Source: Liolophura sinensis (taxonomy: Eukaryota > Mollusca > Polyplacophora > Chitonida > Chitonidae). From it: a stretch of DNA of 64,000 nucleotides. The notes beneath the pieces were generated by a model. It saw only the letters and a list, made by a program, of their open reading frames with translations. It did not search any database and had not been told where the DNA came from. This document shows, piece by piece, positions 28,801-43,100 of this stretch (positions are counted from its first letter, which is position 1; each line of letters begins with the position of its first letter). Where the stretch lies: the NCBI RefSeq assembly GCF_032854445.1, contig NC_088295.1:95537805-95601804 (forward strand), read 5' to 3'. The translations under genes were made by a program, and so were the position numbers.

Positions 28801-31800
28801 CAGTTTGATGTGGCATGTCATTTCCAGTAAAGGTATGCTTGAAGACATGAATGATGCTGTATGATGTGGCATGTCATTTCCAGAAAATGTGTGCTTGAAG
28901 ACCTGAATGATGCAGTATGATGTGGCATGTCATTTCCAAGAAATGTATGCTTGAAGACATGAATGATGCTGTATGATGTGGGGTGTCATTTCCAGGAAAT
29001 GTATACTTGAAGACCTGAATGATGCAGTATGATGTGGCATGTCATTTCCAGGAAATGTATGCTTGAAGACATGAATGATGCAGTATGATGTGGCATGTCA
29101 TTTCCAGTAAATGTATGCTTGAAGACCTGAATGATGCAGTATGATGTGGCATGTCATTTCTAGTACATGTTTGCTTGAAGACATGAATGATGCAGTATGA
29201 TGTGGCATGTCATTTTCAGGAAATGTATGCTTGAAGACCTGAATGATGCAGTATGATGTGGCATGTCATTTCTAGTACATGTTTGCTTGAAGACATGAAT
29301 GATGCAGTATGATATGGCATGTCATTTCCAGTAAATGTAAGCTTGAAGACATGAATGATGCTGTATGATGTGGGGTGTCATTTCCAGGAAATGTATACTT
29401 GAAGACCTGAATGATGCAGTATGATGTGGCATGTCATTTCCAGGAAATGTATGCTTGAAGACATGAATAATGCAGTATGATGTGGCATGTCATTTCCAGG
29501 AAATGTATGCTTGAAGACATGAGTGATGCAGTTTGATGTGGCATGTCATTTTAGTATGATGTGGCATGTCATTTCCAGGAAATGTATACTTGAAGACATG
29601 AATGATGCTGTATGATGTGGCATGTCATTTCCAGGAAATGTATGCTTGAAGACATGAATGATGGTGTATGATGTGGCATGTCCTTTCCAGGAAATGTATG
29701 CTTCAAGACGTGAATGATGCAGTTTGATGTGGCATGTCATTTCCAGGAAATGTATGCTTGAAGACATGAGTGATGCAGTTTGATGTGGCATGTCATTTTA
29801 GTATGATGTGGCATGTCATTTCCAGTAAATGTGTGCTTGACGACATGAATGATGCTGTATGATGTGGCATGTCATTTCCAGAAAATGTGTGCTTGAAGAC
29901 ATGAATGATGCAGTATGATGTGGCATGTCGTTTCTTGGAAATGTTTGCTTGAAGACCTGAATGATGCAGTACGATGTGGCATGTCATTTCTAGGAAATGC
30001 TTGCTTGAAGACATGAATGATGCAGTATGATGTGGCGTGTCATTTCTAGTACATGTTTGCTTGAAGACGTGAATGATGCAGTACGATGCGGTATGTCATT
30101 TTTAGGAAATGTAAGCTTGAAGACTGGTGCAGAATGATGTGGCATATCATTTCCAGGAAATGTATGCTTCAAGACATGAATGATGCAGTTTGATGTGGCA
30201 TGTCATTTCCAGTAAATGTGTGCTTGAAGACATGAATGATGCTGTATGATGTGGCATGTCATTTCCAGAAAATGTGTGCTTGAAGACATGAATGATGCAG
30301 TATGATGTGGCATGTCATTTCTTGGAAATGTTTGCTTGAAGACATGAATGATGCAGTATGATGTGGCATGTCATTTCTAATGCATGTTGCTTGAAGACAT
30401 GAATGATGCAGCATGATGTGGCGTGTCATTTCCAGGAAATGTATACTTGAAGACCTGAATGATGCAGTATGATGTGGCATGTCATTTCCAGGAAATGTAT
30501 GCTTGAAGACATGAATGATGCTGTATGATGTGGCATGTCATTTCCAGGAAATGTTTGTCTGAAGACATGAATGATGAAGTATGATGTGGCATGTCATTTC
30601 CAGGAAATGTATGCTTGAAGACCTGAATGATGAAGTATGATGTGGCATGTCATTTCAAGTAAATGTATGCTTGAAGACCTGAATGATGCAGTATGATGTG
30701 GCATGTCATTTCCAGGAAATGTATGCTTGAAGACCTGAATGATGCTGTATGATGTGGCGTGTCATTTCCAGGAAATGCTTGCTTGAAGACATGAATGATG
30801 CTGTATGATGTGGCATGTCATTTCCAGGAAATGTATGCTTGAAGACCCGAATGATGCTGTATGATGTGGCATGTCATTTCCAGTAAATGTATGCTTGAAA
30901 ACATGAATGATGCAGTATGATGTGGCATGTCATTTCCAGGAAATGTATGCTTGAAGACCTGAATGATGCTGTATGATGTGGCATGTCCTTTTCAGTAAAT
31001 GTATGCTTGAAGACATGAATGATACAGTTTGATGTGGCATGTCATTTTCAGTAAATGTTTACTTGAAGACCTGAATGATGCAGTTTGCTGTGGCATATTA
31101 TTTCCAGGAAATGTATGCTTGAAGATATGAATGATGAAGTATGATGTGGCATGTCATTTTCAGGAAATGTTTGCTTGAAGACCTGAATGATGCAGTATGA
31201 TGTGGCATGTCATTTCCAGTAAATGTATGCTTGAAAACATGAATGATGCAGTATGATTTGGCATGTCATTTTTAGTACATGTTTGCTTGAAGACATGAAT
31301 GATGCAGCATGATGTGGCGTGTCATTTCCAGTAAATGTGTACTTGAAGACCTGAATGATGCAGTATGATGTAGCATGTCATTTCCAGGAAATGTATACTT
31401 GAAGACCTGAATGATGCAGTATGATGTAGCATGTCATTTCCAGGAAATGTATACTTGAAGACCTGAATGATGCAGTATGATGTAGCATGTCATTTCTAGT
31501 ACATGTTTGCTTGAAGACATGAATGATGCAGTATGATATGCCATATCATTTCTAGTACATGTTTGCTTGAAGACATGAATGATGCAGCATGATGTGGCGT
31601 GTCATTTCCAGGAAATGTATGCTTGAAGACCTGAATGATGCAGTATGATGTGGCATGTCATTTCCAGTAAATGTATGCTTGAAGACATGAATGATGCAGT
31701 ATGATGTGGCATGTCATTTCCAGTAAATGTATGCTTGAAGACATGAATGATGCAGTATGATGTGGTGTGTCATTTCCAGTAAACGTGTGCTTGAAGACAT

Positions 31801-34800
31801 GAATGATACAGTATGATGTGGCATGTCATTTCTAGTACATGTCTGCTTGAAGACATGAATGATGCAGTATGATGTGGCATGTCATTTCTAGTACATGTTT
31901 TCTTGAAGACCTGAATGATGCAGTATGATGTGGCATGTCATTTCCAGGAAATGTATGCTTGAAGACATGAATGATGCAGTATGAGGTGGCATGTCATTTC
32001 CAGGAAATGTATGCTTGAAGGCATGAATGATGCAGTATCTTGTGGCATGTCATTTCCAGTAAATGTGTTACCTCTGCTCACATCTTGTCGAGGCCTCACT
32101 AAATTCTTTCAGACTTCGATTGAACTGAACTACCTTCTTGACAAACTTTTCAGTTGAACAATATAATGACAATTTGTACAATATGTATTGTAGCATTCAA
32201 TCGTTATCACTGTTCAAGTGTAGAGCGATTACATTTCCTTTTTACTGTGAAAATCTATGGTGAGTACCTGTTCTCGTGAATTCATTCACCCTTTGGTAGC
32301 ACCTTGTGAATTTTGGTACAAACCATGGGATGATGTAAACATTTACACCAAATTTGTTGAGGCATCGAAACATGATTTTGAGTTCCAGGTAGATTCCATT
32401 CTTCCTTGTTTAAATAATCCAGCTTCCATATTATAGACTGCAGAAAAACCATGAATTCCAGTGGTGAAATAAATATGAATTGACGAAGGTCCAGAAAGAA
32501 TGTTCAGTTCATCATTAAACAACAACAGTTTTATTTTCCCTATGTACAAGTAAGCTGATGATAGAGATGTGGTGTTTCTGATTCATCAAAACACAGCACT
32601 TATGTATCATTATGGTGAACCTGTTATCCCAGAAGCTCCTCAGTTCCTGATACTTCATCTAGTATTTACTGACTCTATCCACACTAACATTTAAACACTG
32701 CCAAAACTTCCTCTAGAAATACTCTACATCGGCCGATCCCATTAAGGTATTCCCTTTAGATCCTAGTGCATCTGCACCCTTGATACTTCACCTAGTACCT
32801 AGAGACTCCATCCACACTAACTTTAAGCACTGCCGAAATTTCCCTAGAGATGCTTCACCGGCCGATTCTGTCAATGTATTGTCCGTGGATCCTAGTTCAT
32901 CTGCACTCGGGAACTGCAGCTGTCAATGACGACAGGAATCGTTCTGTTCGTCATCAATCAAGGACTACACTTAATGGCATCCAATTTTATGAATTCACCG
33001 AAACGATCTGGCACCACTTGTTCAACGCTTTATGGTAGGTTTTAACTGAGTTACTAGATTATATTTTGAGTTTAGCACAGATACGTACATGAACGATGTG
33101 TACTATTCGGCCTTCGAGACCTCTCATCAATATTCATTCTGACGCTGATTTTTTTGATTTTCCACAAAGTAGGCGGAGCTTAAGTGCGGAATCCATCTAT
33201 GTGATTGGCTAACCAGCAAAATAGCTGCACGTCAGTCACAAACCTGCTAAAATCCCATCACTATCATTGACGTGGAAAATAAGTTTTTCCCTCCAAACGT
33301 TGAAAACTTCTTAAGTAATTTCATACTTAAAAATCAACAATTAAAATCACCAAAAGACGTAATAATTCCCTTCATCCATGACGTTAATTAAAAAGTTTAT
33401 CTCACATCTACAAGAGTCGATGTATGCATAAAAATTACCATATGCATCACACTTACGCGTAAAATGTCTGGCTCAAGAAAACTGTAGGAGATAATTTTCA
33501 GGAGTAAACTTGACGAAAAATGTACATTAAAACTATGCCATCATGAGTAAGTACTGCTATCAAACGCTTCCTAGTGTATATCTGCCACACACTCAACCAT
33601 ATTTCATCAAATCCAACTCTTAGATTTCAAGGCAAACATTCCCAAAACAAAGTAATAGGAGAATATCCACAACAACAACAACGTAATGCTAAATTCTTCG
33701 ACCGATGTCGTTGTTATAACCGCACAAGTCCTACTCTAAACCGATTTCCAGGACTATTACTACGTGAGAATCACCACTCACTAATCTAAACCTGTCGTAG
33801 AATGATTTCAATGATAAAACTATGGTTACATCTTGTCGTAAATGTCTAAAAATGCCTTCAACTACGAATGACAGCTGACAACAAAATCTAGTTCACAGGG
33901 ACTGACCTAATAGAAACTCAGCTAATGTTACTGTTTAAAACGTCAGCAATTATTATCTTTTAAACAGCAAGTGACTATGATAAGCTACATTCATACTGAA
34001 AAATGGTACTTACAAGAAAAATCCCTTATAACTGTAGCAACAACTATTAAATGTCATATATATACTATGTTAACATTATCAATCAATCAATGGAGGTACG
34101 CATTATTTACTCATACTTACACAAAAGGGGTGGGGTAGTAAGCAACCACAATGATTGAAATATACTCATATCCAGAGTTAAACTCTGCTATAACAAGTCC
34201 AGTATTGAGTGAAAGTCAAATCCAGTGATGGTATCAGTCCCCGAGATCTATAAATATATCGGTGAAAGTTCAATGTTCTAGAGTTTACAGCCCATAAAAA
34301 TGTTCCTGAAATGATGGGTATAGTTTAAATCTTACTGCCTTGTGAAGTTACTACTCTCTATGTATTTACAGGTATGTTAAGTGTTGTTTACTCGGTGGGA
34401 GTAGATGCTGTCACCTGGTTACATGTATATCTTTAATAGGATAACGAAAGCTTTTAATCAGCGGGAAGCAGGGCTTGGTCAGTGGGAATCCTCAACGCTT
34501 GCATGATGGCCCAGCAAAACCCGATCCACAAGGCTGGATATAATAGTTAACATTAATTGATTTAAATATTCTTTAGATCTCAGGCACAGATTTGCTTAAA
34601 TTTGGACAATCACCCATTGCACATGATAGTGGTTAGCACTTGACATCAGCTGGTAAGAAACCTGCTGTTCTACTGCAGTATCTGGTATGACATGGCACAA
34701 GTGTACTTGTACGGCATAGGCCAGTTTCTGGCATGTATATCCAACCACACGTTCAGGCCTACATACTGGGCATCGACAGACCTGGAAGCATGGTGAAAAT

Positions 34801-37117
34801 ATGTGTTATAAAGTTTGAAACACAACCTTTCTTGAGGAAAGGTTTCACGAGTGGAACCACTGTTGTTGTTGTTTCTTCAGATTTGTTTCCAGGAGTAGAG
34901 ATCCTCTTTACAGATCGCATGTTTACACAACGATGTTTAGACGTATCACTACACAGTGGCCAACCAATACTGGGATTTGTTCGATTCATTTGAATCATTT
35001 AAACTGAATGGGCAAAAGATTGGAATTGGTTTATTGGAGAAGAAAAAGCTGAAGGATTTATTGGGATGGTCCCTTAGTAAAACAAGCTTTCCTGCTTCAT
35101 CCTCTGTAGGATCTATCTAAATCTGTGTAATTGTTTTTTGTCCCCAAATCAGCATGCAGTAGTCAGTACAGGGAATCACTGACAACAGTGAATATACAGG
35201 TGTACACTATACAACACTACTGTGAGTTATTCTTGATGTGCTGTGTATTTGTGGATGTGACTTAGCGCGGGAGGACTGTCTTCCTCAAGATTTATTGCCT
35301 TTTTAACACCAGTGTGTTTTTGTAGTGTCCTGTATGACTATATGATGTGTGATTATGATTGTCCTGTTTGCAGGACCTAGAGTCGTTTGGTGACCGCGTT
35401 TTGGAGCTGAACAAGGACCTTGAGAACAGTGATGTGTATAACCGCGACTGTGGCATTGACACAGCCTGGACCATTATTGACCAGTTTGTACAGCGCCTGA
35501 CGGTTTTGGAGAACGAGGCACAGGTATTGTATGACCAGGTGACACTCAGACTGACAGGCTGGGTAAGCCAGCATATCCACATATGTCAGCAGTATCTATG
35601 TACAGTAAATCGGTTTTAGTTTTCCATTACCTTTTAACGTGTATACCTTATTTATGGAGCATGTCCTTAAGGATGATATTATCATCTGGAAGGAGTCATA
35701 AATGTCCAACCCCACCAAGTCCTCATGCCAGCTATCCTCATTTGACAGGAGTCATAATCTATTTAACAGGACCTGATTGAGCTACAGGAGTTGTTGGAAG
35801 CCTCCGTGGTGAACTTTGACCTTTTGCCGGAGTAAGTTTCTTATATTTTTTATGTTTTCTGTATGCAGTAACCTCTATCAGAGGTTATCCCATCTTTTGC
35901 TCCTTACCCGTTTTCTTCTTACGATTATTCTAGTAATACTTGTTTGGCTGTAACAAAGTGTAATAATGTTTTATGGTCTTTTGTCAGTTCTTCAGAACTG
36001 TTGGTTTTCTCATTGTTGACACCCAGAGTTGACAGATTTCTGTTTTCTGCCACCAGGTGTCGTCACGATCTGAACAATCTAAAGCAGATGTGGGAAACGT
36101 ACAGGTTGGTACATAACAAGATTATTTTGGGTTGCACATGGAATAGCAATATTTTCATTATAATTGGGATTATAATAACCCCTCCCCCAGCACCCATCCC
36201 TCCCTCAACATTAATATGTAAAGTCATTGTCCACATGGTACTTTTGTCCCCTGACCTATATGAGTGGATTAATTGTCTTATTTCTTGTCGGGGCCTCCGT
36301 GGCTCAGTCGGTTAGCGCGCTAGCGCAGCGTAATGACCCAGGAGCCTCTCACCAATGCGGTCGCTGTGAGTTCAAGTCCAGCTCATGCTGGCTTCCTCTC
36401 CGGCCGTAAGTGGGAAGGTCTTCCAGCAACCTGCGGATGGTCATGGGTTTCCCCCGGTCTGTGCCCGGTTTCCACCCACCATAATGCTGGCCGCCATCAT
36501 ATAAGTGAAATATTCTTGAGTACGGCGTAAAACAACAATCAAATAAATAAATAAATAAATATTTCTTGTCACTGACAATGACTTTAGTGTGGTTTCAATC
36601 AGTTTTGATAAAAGTAAGAAGATTATTCCCTTATTTAGATGTAAAGGAGATGATTTGGATCTTGTTCAACATTTCACATATGTATTGCCCATAAGCATCA
36701 CTTTTGTTGTCATTCTCCATCTTCTTGATGACACTTCTATCCAGACTTTACCTACAGTTTTCTGACATCTTTGCTGGCCTAATGGCTAGAGCATCCGCCT
36801 CGAAGTCGGGAGACCCCGAGATCGAACCTGGGTCAGGTCATACCAACAACTTCAAAAATGCTACTTGCTTGGCTCATCAGTGAGAGATTAGAGCAAGGAA
36901 ACCTGACTGGTTGGCCCGATATTAGTATAATGTGACTGGGTGGGGTGTCATGTCATGTCTGGTGTCTGCGGCATGATACTTCAGTGGCGGCAGCACGTTG
37001 GTGGCACCACTTTGGACTTACCCTGCCTCAAGAACACATTATATATACGAATACCAAATGACTCCTTGTCATCACATGAATGAAAAATTGTTATGTACGA
37101 CGTTAAACCCATAACCT

Positions 37118-37189
<72 letters not shown>

Positions 37190-40100
37190 CACACACAAAC
37201 ACACACATGTACATACCTACAATTTTCTATGTTTTGTATTCAGGATATTGTAATCCTGAAAACATGTATCTTTCCTTCATAATCACACTAAAGATGTTTT
37301 TATGAGGACATGATTTCATTGGTTGTATGAATATAAACCAGTGTCTCTAAATTTCAGAGTAATAGATGAACAGCAGCTGACGTGGAAGAGACAACGCTGG
37401 CAGAAGATGGACACAAAGTTTCTGAGGGAAGAGACCAATAAGCAGCTAGACATCGTTAGGGCTTTACCTGAAGATGCCTTCACCTGGGATGTGTACATGG
37501 GTCTTCATGAGTCCATCACAACAATACAGGTGAGGGGAGTGCTGACTAACAGTGTGGGGTCAGGGTAGATGTGATTAGGCCTGTACCTGGGATGTGTACA
37601 TGGGACTTCATGAGTCCATCACAACAATACAGGTGAGGGGAGTGCTGACTAACAGTGTGGGGTCAGGGTAGATGTGATTAGGCCTGTACCTGGGATGTGT
37701 ACATGGGACTTCATGAGTCCATCACAACAATACAGGTGAAGGGAGTGCTGACTACAATATGGGGGAGTGCTGACTACAATATGGGGTTAGGGTAGATGTG
37801 ATTAGGCCTGTACCTGGGATGTGTACATGGGACTTCATGAGTCCATCACAACAATACAGGTGAGGGGAGTGCTGACTAACAGTGTGGGGTTAGGGTAGAT
37901 GTGATTAGGCCTGTACCTGGGATGTGTACATGGGACTTCATGAGTCCATCACAACAATACAGGTGAGGGGAGTGCTGACTAACAGTGTGGGGTTAGGGTA
38001 GATGTGATTAGGCCTGTACCTGGGATGTGTACATGGGACTTCATGAGTCCATCACAACAATACAGGTGAAGGGAGTGCTGACTACAATATGGGGTTAGGG
38101 TACATGTGATTAGGCCTGTACCTGGGATGTGTACATGGGACTTCATGAGTCCATCACAACAATACAGGTGAGGGGAGTGCTGACTAACAGTGTGGCGTTA
38201 GGGTAGATGTGATTAGGCCTGTACCTGGGATGTGTACATGGGACTTCATGAGTCCATCACAACAATACAGGTGAGGGGAGTGCTGACTAACAGTGTGGGG
38301 TTAGGGTAGATGTGATTAGGCCTGTACCTGGGATGTGTACATGGGACTTCATGAGTCCATCACAACAATACAGGTGAAGGGAGTGCTGACTAACATTGTG
38401 GGGCTAGGGTAGATGTGATTAGGGCTGTACCTGGGATGTGTACATGGGACTTCATGAGTCCATCACAACAATACAGGTGAGGGTAGTGCTGACTAACAGT
38501 GTGGGGTCAGGGTAGATATGATTAGGCCTGTATCTGGGATGTGTACATGAGACTTCATGAGTCCATCACAATAATACAGGTGAGGGGAGTGCTGACTAAC
38601 AGTGTGGGGTTAGGGTAGATGTGATTAGGCCTGTACCTGGGATGTGTACATGGGACTTCATGAGTCCATCACAACAATACAGGTGAGGGGAGTGCTGACT
38701 AACAGTGTGGGGTTAGGGTAGATGTGATTAGGCCTGTACCTGGGATGTGTACATGGGACTTCATGAGTCCATCACAACAATACAGGTGAGGGGAGTGCTG
38801 ACTAACAGTGTGGGGTTAGGGTAGATGTGATTAGGCCTGTACCTGGGATGTGTACATGGGACTTCATGAGTCCATCACAGCAATACAGGTGAGGGGAGTG
38901 CTGACTACAATATGGGGTTAGGGTAGATGTGATTAGGCCTGTACCTGGGATGTGTACATGGGACTTCATGAGTCCATCACAGCAATACAGGTGAGGGGAG
39001 TGCTGACTAACAGTGTGGCGTTAGGGTAGATGTGATTAGGCCTGTATCTGGGATGTGTACATGGGACTTCATGAGTCCATCACAACAATACAGGTGAGGG
39101 GAGTGCTGACTAACAGTGTGGGGTTAGGGTAGATGTGATTAGGCCTGTACCTGGGATGTGTACATGGGACTTCATGACAAAACAGGTTTGCTTGAGTTAA
39201 AATTTCATTAGATACAGAGGAACGAAGTCTTCAGTCTAAAATGTACACATATCAAGCCTTGGACTTGATGGCTGTGTAAAAATGATGGCTGTGTCATGCA
39301 ATAAAAAGGAAAAGAATGTTAAAGTAATTGGTAGAGGAAATATCTTAAAAAGTACTGCATGTATTGAGCTCAGGTTTTGCATACGTGTAGAGCACAGTGA
39401 CTCTAGGCGGATGTTCCATCATTCATGCTCTTTGTGTATATTATTTACTGTAATTTGCCGAACTCATGACTTCAGTACTATACATATTCAACTGAAGTTT
39501 TCATCGACATGGATTATATTTAACAGAAAGTAACTTCACCCAAACTGGAAGTAAATTGCATGCAATTGATTCTGGGAAAAATGCATTATCGAACAATCCA
39601 GTAATTGCTGGAACCTCAGTTCATTGCTGTTTGTAGCTACATGTATACTTGTATTTCTGTTTGAATATGGTTGAAGGTTTTAGCAGCAAGTAACTGTGTT
39701 AACAGTCTTTTTGTGCCCTGTTGTAACTTTATCTTGACTTCAAAATGACAGGAAGATCATGATTTAGACTTTTCTGTTTTATCAGATGAATATGGTTTTT
39801 GTGAGTACAAAGGGGTTGAAAACTTTTCCTCCTTTTTAGCAAATCCAGACTATCTCAATTGTGTGTGTACATGGGGTTTTAACAGGCTTGTCTCCCCTTG
39901 ATTGATGACTTGAGTAACCCGGCCATGAGGACCCGTCACTGGAAGCAGCTTGTCCGTGTGACTGGGGGAGCCCTGACCATTGACAATGACACTCTCAAGA
40001 GAATGACCCTAGGGGAACTACTCAGCCTTGGACTCCAGAGTAAGGCCACTTGATGTATCACGCACAATAAAACATCTTTAGGGGCCCTCCGTGGCTCAGT

Positions 40101-43100
40101 CGGTTAGCGCGCTAGCACAGCGTAATGACCCAGGAACCTCTCACTATTGTGGTCGCTATGAGTTCAAGTCAAGCTCGTGCTGACTTCCTCTCCGGCCGTA
40201 AGTGGGAAGGTCTTCCAGCAACCTGCAGCTGGCCGCCAGCGTATAAGTGAAATATTCTTGAGTATGGCGTAAAATACCAATCAAATAAATAAATATATAA
40301 ATAAAACATCTTTGCTGCATGTAGAATTTAGAAGCAGCTTAAAGCTGTTGATACACAAAACATGAAAGAGCAGTGTATGCTAGTGTATGTGTATTTGTCC
40401 TACAGTTGGTGTCAGTTCTATTGATGACAAGGGTCAGATACATTAAAAACAACCTGTTGTCAGTATTTTCGAAGTTGTCAAGTAGAAATGAGTGGCCACT
40501 GGTCTTTCTATCACTTGAGTCGGTGAGACTAACAACTAAGCACCCATTGATTTTCAGAGCATGGTGACGATGTCCGTGCTATTGTACAGAGAGCAGTAAA
40601 GGACTTGGCAATAGAAAAGTCCCTGAAAACCTATGAGGAAGTTTGGCTGAGTAAAGTATTTGAAATGCGTGAGCATGTTTTCCGTAAGCCTGACAATCTG
40701 GATGTCACTGTGGTAAGTGAAAAGTTCAATAATTATTTGACATAGGATTCAGTTTAACATAAAAATGTAAATGTTTTGGAGTTGAAGCCTATAACATATA
40801 TTTTATGTGTTAATACAGTGTGATGGTATCTGATATCTGGCATTTTAGTTCATGTAGTAAATTGCTTTCACATGCAAATAAAGTTTCTGATTTGTAGGTA
40901 ATGAATCATTCCCATGTGCTATTTTATCTGTGGCAATGTGAATGTGAATCTGACAATGTAATTGTGAATCTAGCAATGTGGTTTTGTGATTTACAGGACA
41001 ACCAAAGCGAGGTCTCTCAGAGTCAGGAGAGTTCCCACCCCCCTGGTGTTCAGGGCGCCCGTAGCCAGGTGCGTGCCACCAGCCGTGTGTCCAACCAGAG
41101 CTCTCACAGCCGTAACAAGCGCAGCAGTGTAGCCTCATTGCCTGCGTCACTACTCAATGTGGGAGAGGTAAGTGTCATTCTGTTGTTGTGAAGTAGTAGC
41201 CCAGACAGAGCAACAAGCACGGCAGTATGGTGAAGTAGAAGCTGAGACACAGTGTAATGATTTCGTGTCTTTTCTGGTTTGAGGAGGAATGTGTGCTGGC
41301 ATTGTTACACAACACAGGGTAATTATCTGGTGTCTGTGCCAGTTTGAGGAGAAAGGTGTGCTGGCATTGCTACACAACACAGGGTAATGATCTGGTCATC
41401 TTTACTGGCTTGATGAGGAAGGTGTGTTGACATTGTTACACAACACAGGGTAATGATCTGGTGTCTGCCGGTTTTAGGAGGAAGGTGTGCTGGCATTGTT
41501 ATACAACACAGGGTAATGATCTGGTCATCTTTACTGGCTTGATGAGGAAGATGTGCTGGCATTGTTACACAACACAGGGTAATGATCTGGTGTCTTTACT
41601 GGCTTGATGAGGAAGGTGTGCTGGCATTGTTACACAACACAGGGTAATGATCTGGTGTCTTTACTGGCTTGATGAGGAATGTGTGCTGACATTGTTACAC
41701 AACACAGGGTAATGATCTGGTGTCTTTACTGGCTTGATGAGGAAGTTTTGCTGGCATTGTTACACAACACAGGGTAATGATCTGGTCATCTTTACTGGCT
41801 TGATGAGGAAGTTTTGCTGGCATTGTTACACAACACAGGGTAATGATCTGGTCGTCTTTACTGGCTTGATGAGGAAGGTGTGTTGACATTGTTACACAAC
41901 ACAGGGTAATGATCTGGTGTCTTTACTGGCTTGATGAGGAAGTTTTGCTGGCATTGTTATACAACACAGGGTAATGATCTGGTCATCTTTACTGGCTTGA
42001 TGAGGAAGGTGTGTTGGCATTGTTATACAACACAGGGTAATGATCTGGTCATCTTTACTGGCTTGATGAGGAAGGTGTGCTGGCATTGTTACACAACACA
42101 GGGTAATGATCTGGTGTCTGTCGGTTTGAGGAGGAAGGTGTGCTGGCATTGTTATACAACACAGGGTAATGATCTGGTCATCTTTACTGGCTTGATGAGG
42201 AAGGTGTGTTGGCATTGTTATACAACACAGGGTAATGATCTGGTCATCTTTACTGGCTTGATGAGGAAGGTGTGTTGACATTGTTACACAACACAGGGTA
42301 ATGATCTGGTCATCTTTACTGGCTTGATGAGGAATGTGTGTTGACATTGTTACACAACACGGGGTAATGATCTGGTCATCTTTACTGGCTTGATGAGGAA
42401 GGTGTGTTGACATTGTTACACAACACAGGGTAATGATCTGGTGTCTTGATTGGTTTGAGGAGGAAGTTGTGCTGGCATTGTTACACAAGACAGGGTAATG
42501 ATCTGGTGTCTTTACTGGTTTGAGGAGAAAGGTGTGCTGGCATTGTTGCACAACACAGGGTAATGATCTGGTGTCTTGACTGGCTTGATGAGGAATGTGT
42601 GCTGACATTGTTACACAACACAGGGTAATGATCTCTGCTGTCTTTACTGGTTTCAGGAGGAAGGTCCTCTGGCATTATTACACAACACAGGGCCTATATT
42701 CGAGGATCTTGAAAGTCATCAGATGTCACTACAGGCAATGCAGAGCAGTTCTGCAGCTGGCTCCTTCCTAGACGAGGTGGTCAAGTGGCAGAAGAGGCTG
42801 CAGACAATAGAGGCGGTGCTTACTGTTTGGCTGGATGTGCAGGAGAAGTGGGTGGAGCTTGAGGACGTGTATTCTGGGCCAGATGTGCGTATTGCTCTCT
42901 CGCATGAAACTAACATCTTCGCTCAGGCCAACAGGGACTTCAGCCTCCTTATGCGAGCCTCAGAGAAAAACCCAAATGTTTTGCAGTGCTGCTCCAGAAA
43001 GAGTAAGTATTAATGCTTGTGGATGGTTGTAATTGTACCAGTACAGTGTTAAGAACAATATTAGTAAAGATTCAAGCTTTTTGAGTTATTATTTGTATAT

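Noticed and set aside
23575-32060. CRISPR-like array of repeats and spacers
   Set aside because: Units are contiguous 56-bp tandem repeats without unique spacers, inside an animal intron.
36772-36850. A true tRNA gene
   Set aside because: It has A and B boxes, but the ends do not form an acceptor stem, and it continues into a SINE body and tail.
36981-37214. Minus-strand open frame with (IY)n
   Set aside because: Translation of an AT microsatellite.
41892-42608. 238-codon minus-strand frame (ASKDDQIITLCCVTMSTHLP)
   Set aside because: Reverse strand of the 65-bp junction array.
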